Assembly: GCA_033030425.1 (NCBI GenBank)
Contig: JAUFSD010000006.1
Span: forward strand, 186,001 to 250,000
Source: Verpa conica
Lineage: Eukaryota; Ascomycota; Pezizomycetes; Pezizales; Morchellaceae
Direction of reading: 5' to 3'
DNA length: 64,000 bases
A program made the translations under genes and the position numbers. Numbering within the stretch: the first letter of the stretch is position 1; each line of letters starts with the position of its first letter. A model generated the notes under the pieces. That model saw nothing but the letters and a program-made list of their open reading frames with translations, was not told the origin of the DNA and made no database searches. This document shows, piece after piece, positions 36,683 to 47,975 of the stretch.

Positions 36683-37996
36683 ATGCTTGAATACTTTAGC
36701 TGGAAAAAATTCAAAGCTCACAAAGAAGCTACTGCAGCAGAAGCCTCAACTGCCAACGCGGCAACCGAAACAATCGTTTCGGGCCCACAACCGGTGCTTT
36801 CTCATAGCGATGAGCAGTTTCTGAAACAGCAGCTCGAAAGTACGGATGATGAGCCGGTGGTGATACTTTCTGGTGATGGCGACTCGGGAGCTACCACCCC
36901 CGCACCGAGTTCGTCACCTGGACCTACACCTATCCCTACACCGGTAGCAGATGGAAAGGCAATGACGGGGGAATGGACAGCGGGTATCAAGAGTCGGTTT
37001 GGAGATCTGAGGAGGACAGTATCGAGCGCAGCAGACAGGAGAAAGAAGGGGAAGAGTCTGGTACCTGAAAAGGATAAGGAAGGGAAAGGGAAAGGTAAAG
37101 AGATACTAAAAGTGGAAGAGGAGGAGGAAGTAAAGCCTGAAAGTAAGATATTCCATACTTGATTCTTGGTTGCGCAATAGAACTAACGTGAGCTGCAGGA
37201 CGAGAAGAGGACGAACTTACAGCTGCGCTTGAAGGCCTCAACCTCGCGGCCGAAAATGTTTGTATTCACCCACTAAATCTTATAACCCCCCCACCCTACT
37301 AATCTTGTGTACTAGGGCCGCGCATTCTCTATGACCCCCGACACAAAGGCTCTTCTCGATAGCTTCATCCTAATCCTCAAAGACCTTGCCAATGGCGTCC
37401 CAACCGCCTATCAAGACCTCATCGACTTTTTCGACAGCTCTTCCAAGACCCTCGAAGACACATTCACAACCCTTCCATCCTTCCTCCAAAAGATTATCAA
37501 GACACTCCCAAAGAAGATGCAAGCGAAAATGGGGCCCGAGTTACTACGCACCGCGGCAGCCGCTTCTCCGGCTGCTGCTGCAGAGATAGAGTCCCTAGGT
37601 GGCATGCTCACATTGAAGGAAATTGTGACGAAGCCAGGAGTTTTGATGGGCATGTTGAAGAGTGTGGTAAACTTCTTGAAACTAAGGTTTCCGGCTGCGT
37701 TGGGAGGAACGAGTTTGGCATTGAGTATGGGGTTGTTTGGTAGGTTTCTCTAATATTAACTACGAGGAAAAAGAAATGGAATCCAGTAATGACTAACCTT
37801 ACGGGTGATAGTTGTGCTCTTCGTGTTATGGTACTGCTATAAACGCGGGCGAGAAGTCAGGCTAGAAGCTGAAGCTGTCGCTGCAGCTGCAGAGCTTCTA
37901 GAAAGTACAGAGGGTGGTGTTGTTGAGGGTTCGGCTGATGTCCCTGATGTCCCTGATTTTGTTATAGGTAATGGTGGTAAGAAGGAAACAGTCTAA
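36683..37996 (+). CDS. Fungal single-pass membrane protein, unknown function
   Basis: Four exons (36683-37142, 37199-37257, 37316-37739, 37812-37996) stay in phase and give 375 residues. The N-terminus MLEYFSWKKFKAHK and the SDEQFLKQQL segment resemble fungal hypothetical proteins with a membrane-proximal C-terminus. A Pro/Ser-rich linker and a Lys/Glu-rich stretch follow. The middle (about 180-310) is alpha-helical in character, with TYQDLIDFF-like and LPSFLQKIIKTLPKKM segments. One strong hydrophobic segment spans the last intron (GGTSLALSMGLFG, then VVLFVLWYCY), followed by a basic KRGR and an acidic tail. No enzymatic motif is visible. I do not recognise its function. Confidence 0.72.
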
Positions 37997-38678
37997 TATA
38001 GGGCTATTGATGATTGATTCGCATGGTCAATACGGTCATTTATGATATGATTTTTGTTGATTCGTTGGTATATTAAATCTATGGGTGGTTTTTTTTGCTT
38101 CCGGCTAGGGTCTTTTTTACTACTGTTTTAGCGGGCTTTGGAGTGTTGGGCATGGGATTCTTAAACTTTATGCGAGATGATGTTATTTTTTAATGCATGT
38201 ACTGATTATCTTCCATCGCGTTTGAATACATATGCGATCGGGTTAATTTTATCTTCAGATCCCAAAAGAACGGGTTCACAGGGTATCTGAAGTAGGAGAA
38301 GTCGCAACGAATCAACCCTAACCCTGCACTGAGCGTTACCAATTCTGCTTCATGTATGAGTCACTTCCTGAACACACTTTGATAAGGAATTGTAGCGTAA
38401 TATTTAGGAAGATATCTCCAGTAGAATATCGCAAAGAAGAGACAATTTTAACAACAGTTTTATATGAAATCTTGTCCAAGAAGCATCCCTAATCACTTGA
38501 TTGTGTATGAAAAATATTTTGTCTTCCCGTAATACATCCAAAAAGACCCTAAAGGAAAAAAACTCCATGAAATCCATCCACACAAATTCCTAACCAAAAA
38601 ATCAAACGACCCAAAAACCTAATCTTGAATTAGCATCCCTAGACAACGATCCCAATATCAAACACATCAGAACTTACA
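37997..38678. other. Intergenic, tandem plus-strand genes
   Basis: AT-rich spacer of about 680 bases between two same-strand genes. No supported gene, repeat or RNA was found; it should hold the promoter of the acetyltransferase gene. Confidence 0.4.
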
Positions 38679-39698
38679 ATGATCCACCAACACCATAATT
38701 CCTCCACGCTGATTCCATCGCTGCTCGCCTGCCTCCCAAATTCACTCCCACTACTTTGCCGCCTACAGAATCCACAACGTTCGGCCTCGTCTCTAATCAT
38801 CGCTACATTCCCACCGTCACCTTCAAGTCCATTTAATGGGTTATTCACCGCTGCATACGTTGATCAATCCCGCCACGGAGAGTCACAGGCTTGGTTCTTC
38901 TGCTCCCTTGAGATGACTGACCAGGTGCTCCTTAGTACCGAGGAGCTCGAGAAGGTAAAGGCCCAGATGGGGGATATGCTTCGCTATATCAACTCTTGTC
39001 AGCCACTTGGAGAGAGCCAGGTTCGGGAAGAGGGTGAAGTACTGTCTATAGCGAGCTTACATCCGTTGCTCGTGGGTGCGGTCCAGGATATCTGTCCTGC
39101 TGCAGATGTTAGACTCTCGAGAGAGTTCATCAAATACCTTTTCAGTAGTCCTCCGCCGCCTCCATGTGAGGCCAAGGTGCTGCAAGAAGGTTTCGAGTTT
39201 GGTGAGTTGACATCGGAGAATATGGGTCGTGTTATTGCTACATCTTCAATTAGGCGTAATAAGGAGACTTTATTATTGCTGAAGAACACTGCCGTGTTTA
39301 GTGTCACTGGAGATAAGAAGGTTGCTATTGCATGGGCTTTTGTTTCTTTCGATGGATCACTGACTACCTGGTGGGTTGAGAACGAGTGGAGAGGGAAAGG
39401 GCTCGGAAAGGCTGTTGCAAGAGAAATATTAAGGGAGATTTGGGAAGATTCAAGACGAGATGAGAGCGTAGGAGGAGGAGATGTGGCTTGGGGACATGCG
39501 GATGTGGCTGTGGACAATTGGGCGAGTAGGAGGGGGTCTGTAGGTCTTGGCGGGGTAGAAGGTTGGACTGTGAGGTGGCTGTGGGTTGACCTGAAGAGGG
39601 TTGGTAAGAAATACGATGGGGCTGGTACAGAATATCCGAGCGGTTCTGGTGGGGGTATTCAAATGGGGCTGCAGAGGAGCATTCGAGTGGGGGCCTGA
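38679..39698 (+). CDS. GNAT-family (FR47-like) N-acetyltransferase
   Basis: A single exon gives 339 residues from the ATG at 38679. The N-terminal half (HHNSSTLIPSLLACLPNSLP, then LIIATFPP and AYVDQSRHGESQAWFF) follows the pattern of fungal FR47-like acetyltransferases. The acetyl-CoA binding motif A is RGKGLGKAV near residues 238-246, preceded by AWAFVSFDGSLTTWWVENEW. It should transfer an acetyl group from acetyl-CoA to an amine; the acceptor is unknown. The extreme C-terminus after about residue 310 is Gly/Ser-rich and may be variable. The fold assignment is good, the substrate is not known. Confidence 0.8.
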   Translation: MIHQHHNSSTLIPSLLACLPNSLPLLCRLQNPQRSASSLIIATFPPSPSSPFNGLFTAAYVDQSRHGESQAWFFCSLEMTDQVLLSTEELEKVKAQMGDMLRYINSCQPLGESQVREEGEVLSIASLHPLLVGAVQDICPAADVRLSREFIKYLFSSPPPPPCEAKVLQEGFEFGELTSENMGRVIATSSIRRNKETLLLLKNTAVFSVTGDKKVAIAWAFVSFDGSLTTWWVENEWRGKGLGKAVAREILREIWEDSRRDESVGGGDVAWGHADVAVDNWASRRGSVGLGGVEGWTVRWLWVDLKRVGKKYDGAGTEYPSGSGGGIQMGLQRSIRVGA

Positions 39699-41619
39699 GG
39701 TACTGGGCTGGTTTATGATGGGTAATTGTGGTTTAACAAGGTGTTTGTTTCTATCCAGTGTGGTCATGAGATACAGTGGGACGTCGGGGAATGCCGAGTA
39801 TATGCCTATCAAAGTCAGTACACAACCTGGGGATTAGTTAGTAGGTTAGTCCGTTTTGTCAAGAGAAGCCTGGTGCCCTGTAATGTTAAAGTCCGACCTG
39901 GAGCTATTCGAGCTATATACGAGGATGATCGAATCTAACTATCTGACGGGTTATTGTTTTTATCCGTGGACCTTGATAGACCTCATGTCGAAGGAGTAAG
40001 AATACATATTATAAGGAAACCCCGGATATCCTGAGAAATGGGTGTGAACATTAAAGCTCCTAAGAGCATCACTGAAAGGAAACAAAGCGCAAATATATAT
40101 CCAACAAAGTCCCTCTTCTCTCTGAAAACCTGATCATACCACTCAGCGAGATCATTCCACTGCTGGACACTCGATGGTGTGGGTTGCTTCTCAAACTTAG
40201 GTGACCATCTTAAGACATATAAATTGCGTAATAGCACGTTGCACGCGGACACGCCTCGCTATTTTGGCTGAAATGCATTATGTATAGCAATGTACTGAAA
40301 CCAGAGCTGGTGGAGATATTTTCCTATATCGGAAGATCGGGATACTGTTACGGGAAGTATATCTACCAGATTTATATCAGGTGGGGATGCAAACTTAGAT
40401 GCAAACCCTATTAAAGCCTCAGTAACTTAAAGTTATTGAAGCTGCCCCCCAAATGCAGTTCCAAGTTTGGGGGGTGTGGTCTTTGGGCGTTTAATCCTAC
40501 ATATCTTTATCGGCTTGCTTGAGCACGGTCCTTCATGACGCGCGCTGTTGACTTGATTTCGGTCAAAACGCCGATTGTGGGTTCTTTTGGTGCGGAGGCT
40601 TCCTATGATAGTCAATGTTGCAGCGTTATAGACAGGGCGATAATCTGCAATATTCACTTGGGAGTAAATTTACTCAGTAAGCAAATACTGCCAGTTGGGT
40701 AAAATGGCTGCCCGGCAAGGGATGGGTTGTTCGTAGCAACCCGCGGCGGTAGTAACGAGCCTATCCACGGAAATTGGCTGATAACCTGACGATCACGACA
40801 TCATGGCTATCTGCAGGGAGGGGGGATTAATGTACACCATCATGAGGGCATTAATCATTTGATTGATTTATTCTAACCCGTTTCCCTTAGCTATTTCCCT
40901 TGTAACTGAGAGCTGCTGGGAGCTGAGCTTTGAACTCAACGACCCAGGGAGAGATTACGACACGCGTTCCTGGTGATGGTGTTCGCAAGAATTACCATTA
41001 AATTGACCAGTTCCGGCAATTGCGTTACACACGCCTTCCCCGCACATTTCTTGCACACCGGTCCAGGTTTCGCAGGTCTCGCCTACGATCGATGGATTCC
41101 GTCGTTCACTTGTACTGGACTGTACTCAGGTTAGCGTACCGGTTTTGCAAGCTGAGCAATGACATTCCGCATTTCCAGAATGCGGGTTGCGGCCCCAAGA
41201 TTTGTTAACGGCAGTTTCTTTTCTTAGCGCCATTTACCCCGCATTTTGTCACACGACCTAGGGGGGATGGTGTGGGTGGGAAACTGGGAAAGGAGTTGCG
41301 TGAGATGTGGAGAGCTCCACGAGGGGCGCTAGGCCGGGTGCGGTTGGTGTGGCTGTTATGATAACATGTTATCAGGGTGTTCAGCGGGATGGCGTGGGAA
41401 GTCTGCCCACCACCGATGCATCACTCGGATGACGGGTATAATCTTCATGGCCTCAATGGAAGTTGCTCTATTACCCCCTTCTCTTCCCACCCTCCTTTCT
41501 CTTTCTCTTCTCCCTCATCATTGCGAATCTTGAAAGTACCTATTCCTGAGAATCACCTGTCTATTCGTTCGTAGCACCCTTTTTTTTTTTTTAAAGCAAC
41601 AGCTATATTTCTATCAAAG
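39699..41619. other. Intergenic with a membrane-protein relic
   Basis: Apart from the relic at 39983-40410, this stretch shows no gene. It contains a perfect small hairpin near 40446-40474 (CCCCCCAAA and TTTGGGGGG around a short loop) and a T-run at about 41578-41592 in the leader of the next gene. Confidence 0.45.
39983..40410 (-). pseudogene. Relic of a membrane protein (in-frame stop)
   Basis: On the minus strand a frame reads through about 40 codons (including LHQLWFQYIAIHNAFQPK), meets a TAG at about 40262, and then continues in the same frame for a further 87 codons to a TAA near 39983. The second part ends with two hydrophobic segments (FVGYIFALCFLSVMLLGALMF and GFLIICIL) after an amphipathic region containing AEWYDQVFREKRD. 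There is no ATG at a sensible place. The frame also starts right after a stop, so it looks like a decayed 3' fragment of a fungal membrane protein. Alternatively the TAG is the end of an intron. I do not recognise the family. Confidence 0.35.
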
Positions 41620-42452
41620 ATGGCGAGCACAGAATCAGCTGCCCTTGCATCTCCTCCAGCAGATGTTGAAACCCCAGCTTCTCCAAAAGCAAAGGGACAT
41701 CGTCGAGGCAGCTCATCAGTCACTGATGTTTACAAGCCTGCTGAGTTGAGTATGTGACACTGTCCTCTCACAGTCCTTTAGCCAAGTACTATTTTGATAC
41801 ATTACTACAAGTACTTGAAGTTAATTATGACAACGGAGTACAGAGGAACTCATTGGCGAGGAGGGAGAATTGAAACTAGCAAAGGAAATCTCTAGACTAA
41901 ATTGGTAATTCTTCCATTCTTCTCCTCACACATGGTTACTACTGCCTTGCAATTCACAATTGCCCTCCTTATATAATATTCCCATAACCAAATAAAAAAA
42001 ACATATGGATATATCAAAGTAAACAAACTTACAAAGAACTCCCATATAGGAAAATAAACACTCATCCATCTCACCTAGACGACTGGAAACAACTAAAGCA
42101 AATTCCTATTTCAAGCCCAAAAGTCAAGCTATTAGATGTCTACTTCCCTATGGGGCTCCATGTAACCGCCCGTGCGGGTGCAGCCTCCGCTCTCGGAGTT
42201 AGTGTGTATGACGTGCTGGCCGCGATACACAAGCAATTCAAGAAGAAGGTATGTTTACGTGCACCAATTATATTTACCCTAGTATCCATCACTAACTCCC
42301 TATAGGCGGACGATGAGCTAGAAATGCCAGTCCTTGGAAACCTTGAATGGGGCCGCTCAGAAGACCTGAGATCGAAAGAACACTGGCCTGCTGTTGTACT
42401 GGTTGCACAGAAGAAGGAGGCACCCCAGTCCTCAGGGAAGAAGAAGAATTAA
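41620..42452 (+). CDS. Small fungal protein, DUF6699-like
   Basis: Four exons (41620-41749, 41844-41904, 42050-42248, 42306-42452) stay in phase and give 178 residues, too fragmented to show as a long open frame. After a Ser/Ala/Pro-rich N-terminus comes LAKEISRLNWKI, then a conserved block with LLDVYFPMGLHVTARAG and VSVYDVLAAIHKQFKKK. This pattern (short beta region, then V-x-D-V-L-x-A-I) is typical of the fungal DUF6699 fold. The C-terminus is Lys-rich. The function of the family is unknown. The consistent splice phases and conserved pattern support a real gene; the family name is my best match from memory of the motif. Confidence 0.72.
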
Positions 42453-43196
42453 ACATGCCTAATGTGCATATGCTGCCCTAGTTGCAGCAAGCTAGTTAGA
42501 TTGCTCTTTGTCTCTTGTCATGTGGTTTTGCATACATAGAAAAGGCTTTCATATTTCATAACTAGTGGAGGGTTTCCTACGGGGATATTTAGGTTATTTT
42601 ATCGCGGGTGCGGTTTTGACTGTATTTAGGAGTCGATTATCTATCAGAGAATGCTGGAACACATTTATTGGGTATATTGTAGTCCAGTTCCATCAGATGA
42701 ACATGTTAGGATCGCTGTGAGGTGTCTTTCAATAGCCATTCAAAGGGCCATTGTAGCTATGGCCATGGCATTTGAGAAACAGTAAACTACCAAGTCAAGC
42801 TCCACGGAACCCTGTGAGTTACTTCGCTACGAAAATTGAAGTCAAGAAGATATTCCAACCGTATATAGTACACCCTAAGACGACAGCGCGATTACTGGAT
42901 GTTAGTAGGGGAACCTCTTTCGGCCTCGCTAAAATAACGGAGTACCCCGCTTATAGAGTCCCTTAATAGAACTCCCCTTCTGCCCTCTTATCCGTCTTTA
43001 GCCATATATCCGCTCTATTACGGACGCTAAATCATGAGACGAGCCGAGTGATATTACATGACTTTATTGCACTAGCGACCGGCGCCAGCTAAAATGTCAC
43101 TCCCCTATGACTACCACCACAAAAACCCGTGCTTTGCAGATAGCCCACTAATAAGAATATCAAGCCTCTATAAATAATAACCACCCGTAAATTTTA
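42453..43196. other. Intergenic between convergent genes
   Basis: This is the space between two gene 3' ends. AT-rich, no supported coding region or repeat; the short frame at 42772-42966 has no partner exon. Confidence 0.4.
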
Positions 43197-46100
43197 TTAA
43201 CCAGCTCTTATACCATTAGCAGCTTTCCTTCGTAGTTCCTCGTTCTCTTTCCTCTCCTTTCTCCTGTTTTGTAGTGCTTCTCTGAACTCGTCTGCGAATA
43301 GATTCATTTCTATTCATCGTGTTTGTTAGCAAGTCCCCTATTGCAGGGCTAGGACTCGTTTAGATCATACCAGCAGGTGTTTGGAAGTCGATATCAATCC
43401 ACCTTAAATCATCGAATTTCTCCTCGTCCTCGATCATTATACCTTGCCTATCAATCCTAATACCGCCCGAAAGATCACGGTTCCCCAGTATACAAGCCTT
43501 CACATATGAGCGCCCACCAAAGGCCCCATGTGAAATTGGCTTTATCCTTACTATTAATGACTTGATATTCTCCTCAATTGTTATATCGTCCGTGACTTTT
43601 GCATTTTGTTAGTCTATACTCTCAAGTTTGTAGAGCCAGGTGTATAGAGTACATACTAAATACGGAGAGCAAAATCTTCCCAAGAAACATTACTATCCTC
43701 GTTGATCGAGGCCGCAGCACAGACTGTTTTGGTCTTGCCCGGAAAGTTCCGTTTATTGAGCCTCCTACCGATGTGCCGGGACTTCTCAGCTGACTGTTTT
43801 TCTCCCTCCAGATTTGGATGCGGCAGGAGTTTGTTGATGTTTCGCCGTCGAGGAGACCACGCTTGTATCGGACGGCACGCACTGTTCGGACATCTGCAAG
43901 GACTGTCTCTCCTAGTAATGAACCCTGGAATTCGAACATGCCTGACATATTAGTTTTTTTTTTTGTCAGCACATCAGAGATATTGAAATATATTTATCTC
44001 CCCCCCCTAGAAATGATGTCTCGTGAATCAGGCTGTATGGTCTATAGTTTCAGTAATGAATACTGACTACAGTTTGACCGTACAAAGCTTGAGCTCACTG
44101 GAAGCATCGTGTCCAGTGAAATGTCTACTCGAAGGTCTTGGCTTACCCATCATTGTTTTAAACTTATAATACAAACTTGCCGGCGGGAGTTCCACCGAGC
44201 TCAAGGATGTACTTTTTGATTGTTTTCCTGACTGGAGAGAGTAGCCTCCAGGACCGGCTTTTCGGGCGAAAATGACAGGAAAGTTCTCTTGCATGTGGTA
44301 TCCATATTCGAGAATAAGTTCGGCATCCTTAGGTGTGACTGAGGAAGAAAGGAATTAATTGATTTTCTATAAAAGCGTGCATCGTATAAGGAGTTCTATA
44401 AGACTTACTGAAGCGTTGGTCGACTCTTTTATCCCATTGAGTTAATACACGGAGATCGCCGGTCCCAACCCTAAATATACGTACAACACACTCGTCCCAT
44501 TTAGAATGTGAATCACATGTGTTAGATGCCAATAGGCGCTGTTTCATAACCTCTATCTCTCCGGGTTTAACGCCATAGTCTGGTGCCTCTACTTTATTCT
44601 TCAGACGAAACCCCATCAGTTCTGGTGAGACAGGGAATATAGAGTCTGGACTATAGGGCGCAGAGATGGTTTGTGGACTAGGCTCGTTTGATGTTGTTCT
44701 ATCTAGGTTTGAACTTAAAGGTGGTAGGTGACTCTGAGAGTACCTATTCGATTTGTTCGAAACTGGCGATCCCCGATAGGGAGTGCCTTCCCCAGAATTT
44801 TGTTCCGGATCCTCCATCAGTGGGATACCCCATTTCAGGTGGTCTGCTGTCGCACTCCTAATAATGCCTTCTCCAGAATATGGCTCTGGGTCTTCTAAAA
44901 GCGGGGCACCCCATCTCAATGGATCCACTGTCACACTTCTGGTAATGCTTCCCCCTAGAGAATTTGCCCTTAATTGGATCCCTCCGTCAAAAGAACCCCT
45001 TGGGCTATGTTTTGAGTTTCTGATAAGGTTGGCTTGACTTGCACTCGCTCGGCGCTGCGGATCCGGGGGAGAGGCTGGTGGTGTCAGTTTTGTAGATTTT
45101 CGATAGGCTTGGCCGTGTGTATTCATGCTATTACACCTTCTATTTGAACTTGAGTAATGGCTCCCGTTCTGTGATAAGTCGTCTTTGTAGCCTTCATATG
45201 TGCTATATACAGCTGGGTGGACCGCGGTATTGCTCATTACGATTCGAGATACATCTATCTCTTTGTCAACTGAAGACCGCTGGGGCGTTAAAGTACCACG
45301 GGTCTGTAGGCTTGTTGGTGTTGGGGGTGTCGGGTCTTCGATATCGTCCCCTTCAAGCCAGATTTGAAAATCACCACAGCTAATAAGGGAATCTATGGAT
45401 GGAAGCTCTAGCCCTGCCTCTAGGATTATTTTTGCAGCGAATCCGAGTTCCTATAACTAAATAAGTACTTTGGACTCTAATAATATGGTTAGTAAATAGT
45501 AAGGCAAGGGTTTTATCGTACATTTGCAATAACTACCATGATCGCTTGAAACTCCTGGGGCATATCTGCTCTAGAGTGTTCTTGAAATTTCTGGAAAATC
45601 CAATATGCCTTCAAAAGGCTTAGATAGTCTTCGCTGGAAAGAACCTTTGAGATCTGCGTTTGCCTTATATTTGTAATAGCCTTAAATGTCCAATACATTG
45701 AAGTCCTTAATACAACTTCTACCCTGAAGCTTGTAGCGAAAGTCTTGCCGAATAAATCCGCTTGTTCTGAAAATCTGTTGATAAGAGCACGGTCCATCGA
45801 GTCAGCGCCAGTTGAGGAAAACAATTCAGCAAAAAGTTCATCGAGATATTGGTCGCTTTGCTGGGCCATTCTTAGTAGTATATCCATGTCGTTCCTAGAC
45901 CAAAATACCATAATTAGTATGTGCTTTTATAATGATAGGGCTTGCTGCGGACCTTTTCAGAATACGGCGAACTAGCATAAAAGTCCAATTATGGTATCTA
46001 AAGTTCTCTAGTGCACTAATGAAGCTTCTGTCGCCTCCCTTGAATTGTATCTTCTTTGCGAATATTGTCCACCATTTCTCCGTTTGGTCGCGGTGGGCCT

Positions 46101-46416
46101 TGGCGCTTTGCAAGGTAGCCTCGAGATCGCTCAAAGAGGCATCAACTCCATGGAACGCCAGCTGGACGACCTTCTGTGCAGCGAGCTTGTTGTCGCTTCG
46201 GAAGATGACTGACTCTGGGACCTTACTCTCGGCGCTTTCGCTAATAAGTTGTTCAATAAGGTCTCGCAGATTTTCGATCTCCTTCCCGATAGACAAAAAT
46301 ATGCATGGAGCCCAAATAACACCGTAGAAATATGCCTGGAGGATAGATGTGATTCTGTCTAGGGCTTGAACATGTTCCGTGAGTCCTAAACCGAAGTCTA
46401 GGAACGTGAACGACAT
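43197..46416 (-). CDS. Large fungal protein with STAND-like N-terminal region
   Basis: Seven exons (46416-45953, 45894-45522, 45450-44409, 44338-44147, 43941-43657, 43595-43371, 43309-43197) stay in phase and give 897 residues. The start is the first in-frame ATG; the frame upstream is open but has no ATG. Residues 1-300 are helical, and the segment LTEHVQALDRITSILQAYFYGVIWAPCIF recalls the region that precedes NACHT in fungal STAND proteins. There is no P-loop anywhere. Residues about 320-560 are Ser/Pro-rich and disordered, with a 27-residue tandem duplication. The C-terminal third is folded-looking (KWDECVVRIFRVGTGDLRVL). The protein ends in a charged helix, REALQNRRKERKENEELRRK. Function is unknown. 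The last small exons are the least certain. Confidence 0.72.
44784..44944 (-). repeat. 81-nt tandem duplication in coding sequence
   Basis: Two adjacent 27-residue copies share the pattern R-S-x-T-x-D-x-L-[RK]-W-G-x-P-L-[LM]-E-D-P-E-x-x-S-G-E-G. The copies have diverged at about a third of residues, but the tryptophan and acidic positions are kept. It lies in the otherwise disordered middle of the large fungal protein, so it could be a repeated binding motif. Confidence 0.85.
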
Positions 46417-47975
46417 TATTATCAAAGCGTAGTCGCGTAGCTCAGGAGCAGAACGTAGGTAATGTGATAAGTATTCTGTGTTTGATGTTAGGCGTGGCCT
46501 GCTGAGAGTGAATGAGGATGGGAGATGTGGGAAATACCGACAAGGCGCTATCCCACTGTTGCAGTACACCTCGATGCGATGGGGATATATAGCTACTTTA
46601 CAATCTCACGAATGCCTCTGAAAATGCCCATAAATGACCCCCAAACATCGGTCCCATAGCTATCAATATGTGCTTTTTTCACGTGAGAAGAGCCCTACTG
46701 AATAGGAGGAGCGGATTGTTAATTCCTGCAATCCAAAAACCCACTCTGCGCAAACAGCCTGTAAGTGACGTGTCGAAAATACGTGGTAAGTACTCGGGGC
46801 AGGCAGAGCAAACCCGGGGGTAACTTCTGTTGGTAAGGGTTTAGTTGGCTAACCTCAGATTCTGAGACATGAATTTCCAGGTTCTCGATGGTGCCCCGAG
46901 TATTTTTCACTTTGCGGCTTGTGAATCCCACCCTATGTCATTCCTTGATCGAGGTCTTCCAACCACCTTTATTGCATTCAATTGGCACTGGCATATAGCT
47001 AGTCTATTATAGTCAGTTTGTGGGTTATGGGTAACCAAGACTTTGTATGATATAAGCGGCCTGTATTCGCAGCCTGAAAAGGCCTTTTGATAGTAGAAAT
47101 TATTTTATTCGTCTCGACAAAGCAATTCCACACTTGTCTGCCGTAAGCCCCTTTTACCAATCAATTTTGGGCCTTAAGCACATTGGGAGTACAAGAATGG
47201 ACATCTCAAACAAACCTATATGCCCTCAACCTCAGCAGGTCGGCCCGATGGCAAAGGAACCCTATAAACCAACCTACACACGGACAAAAAGCACCCATCA
47301 CTCGAACACTATCATGCAAGCAAATGTTGGAAAAAGGTCTTGGTTGCAGTTCCCGCCTCCCTGGCGGTCTCAATCCGGAAAGAATCTTCCAGCCTAAGCC
47401 CCAATGGTAAAAAAGAAACTTCAGCAATCCCCGATACCGGTACTTTTGTGGATCTGAGGCCCCAATATGTACGCAAAATTATTTCGTGCGCACGGCAAAA
47501 GCCTCCGATTTTTGTTCTAGACAAGATAAAAGTGAAAAATCGCAGTTAGGCGAACCTCCCGAACAAGTTTAATTACGTCAATTATTTTAGTAGTTTGTGA
47601 TATAGTCGCGTATCGGGGGTAGTCTCTGATCAATGTTGAGATCCTTTCCTTGATATGCTAGGGGGCTAGAGTAATGCAGACCCTTCGACTAACCTGATAT
47701 GATTTTTGTTGGCGCTTCGAGCTCATGGTGACAGTGTTGATCACAGGAAACTGAATCCATTTTACGCACTACCTTTGCTAAGTGAGCGGATCAAGGACTC
47801 AAGGCTGCAAGGAATAATTGGGCTTTTAGTAAGGCGCAGCAAAGCAGCTGAAGGGTCATGTGTAAGATGATCTTCAAGTTTCTTATAAGGTGTTCAACAG
47901 ACTGACACACCTAGTTACCATCCTAGGGCCACCGACTTGCCTATTCTCATAGACTAAGTGAGATCGATTCTCGAA
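46417..47975. other. Intergenic between divergent genes
   Basis: About 1.5 kb separate two genes that are transcribed away from each other, so both promoters are expected here. The open frames at 46719-46931 and 47134-47549 have no domain or splice partners. No inverted repeat or RNA gene was recognised. Confidence 0.45.

Noticed and set aside
46417..46569. N-terminal extension of the STAND-like protein
   Set aside because: The open frame extends upstream but begins with GTG and contains no ATG before a stop near 46606, so the ATG at 46416 was used.
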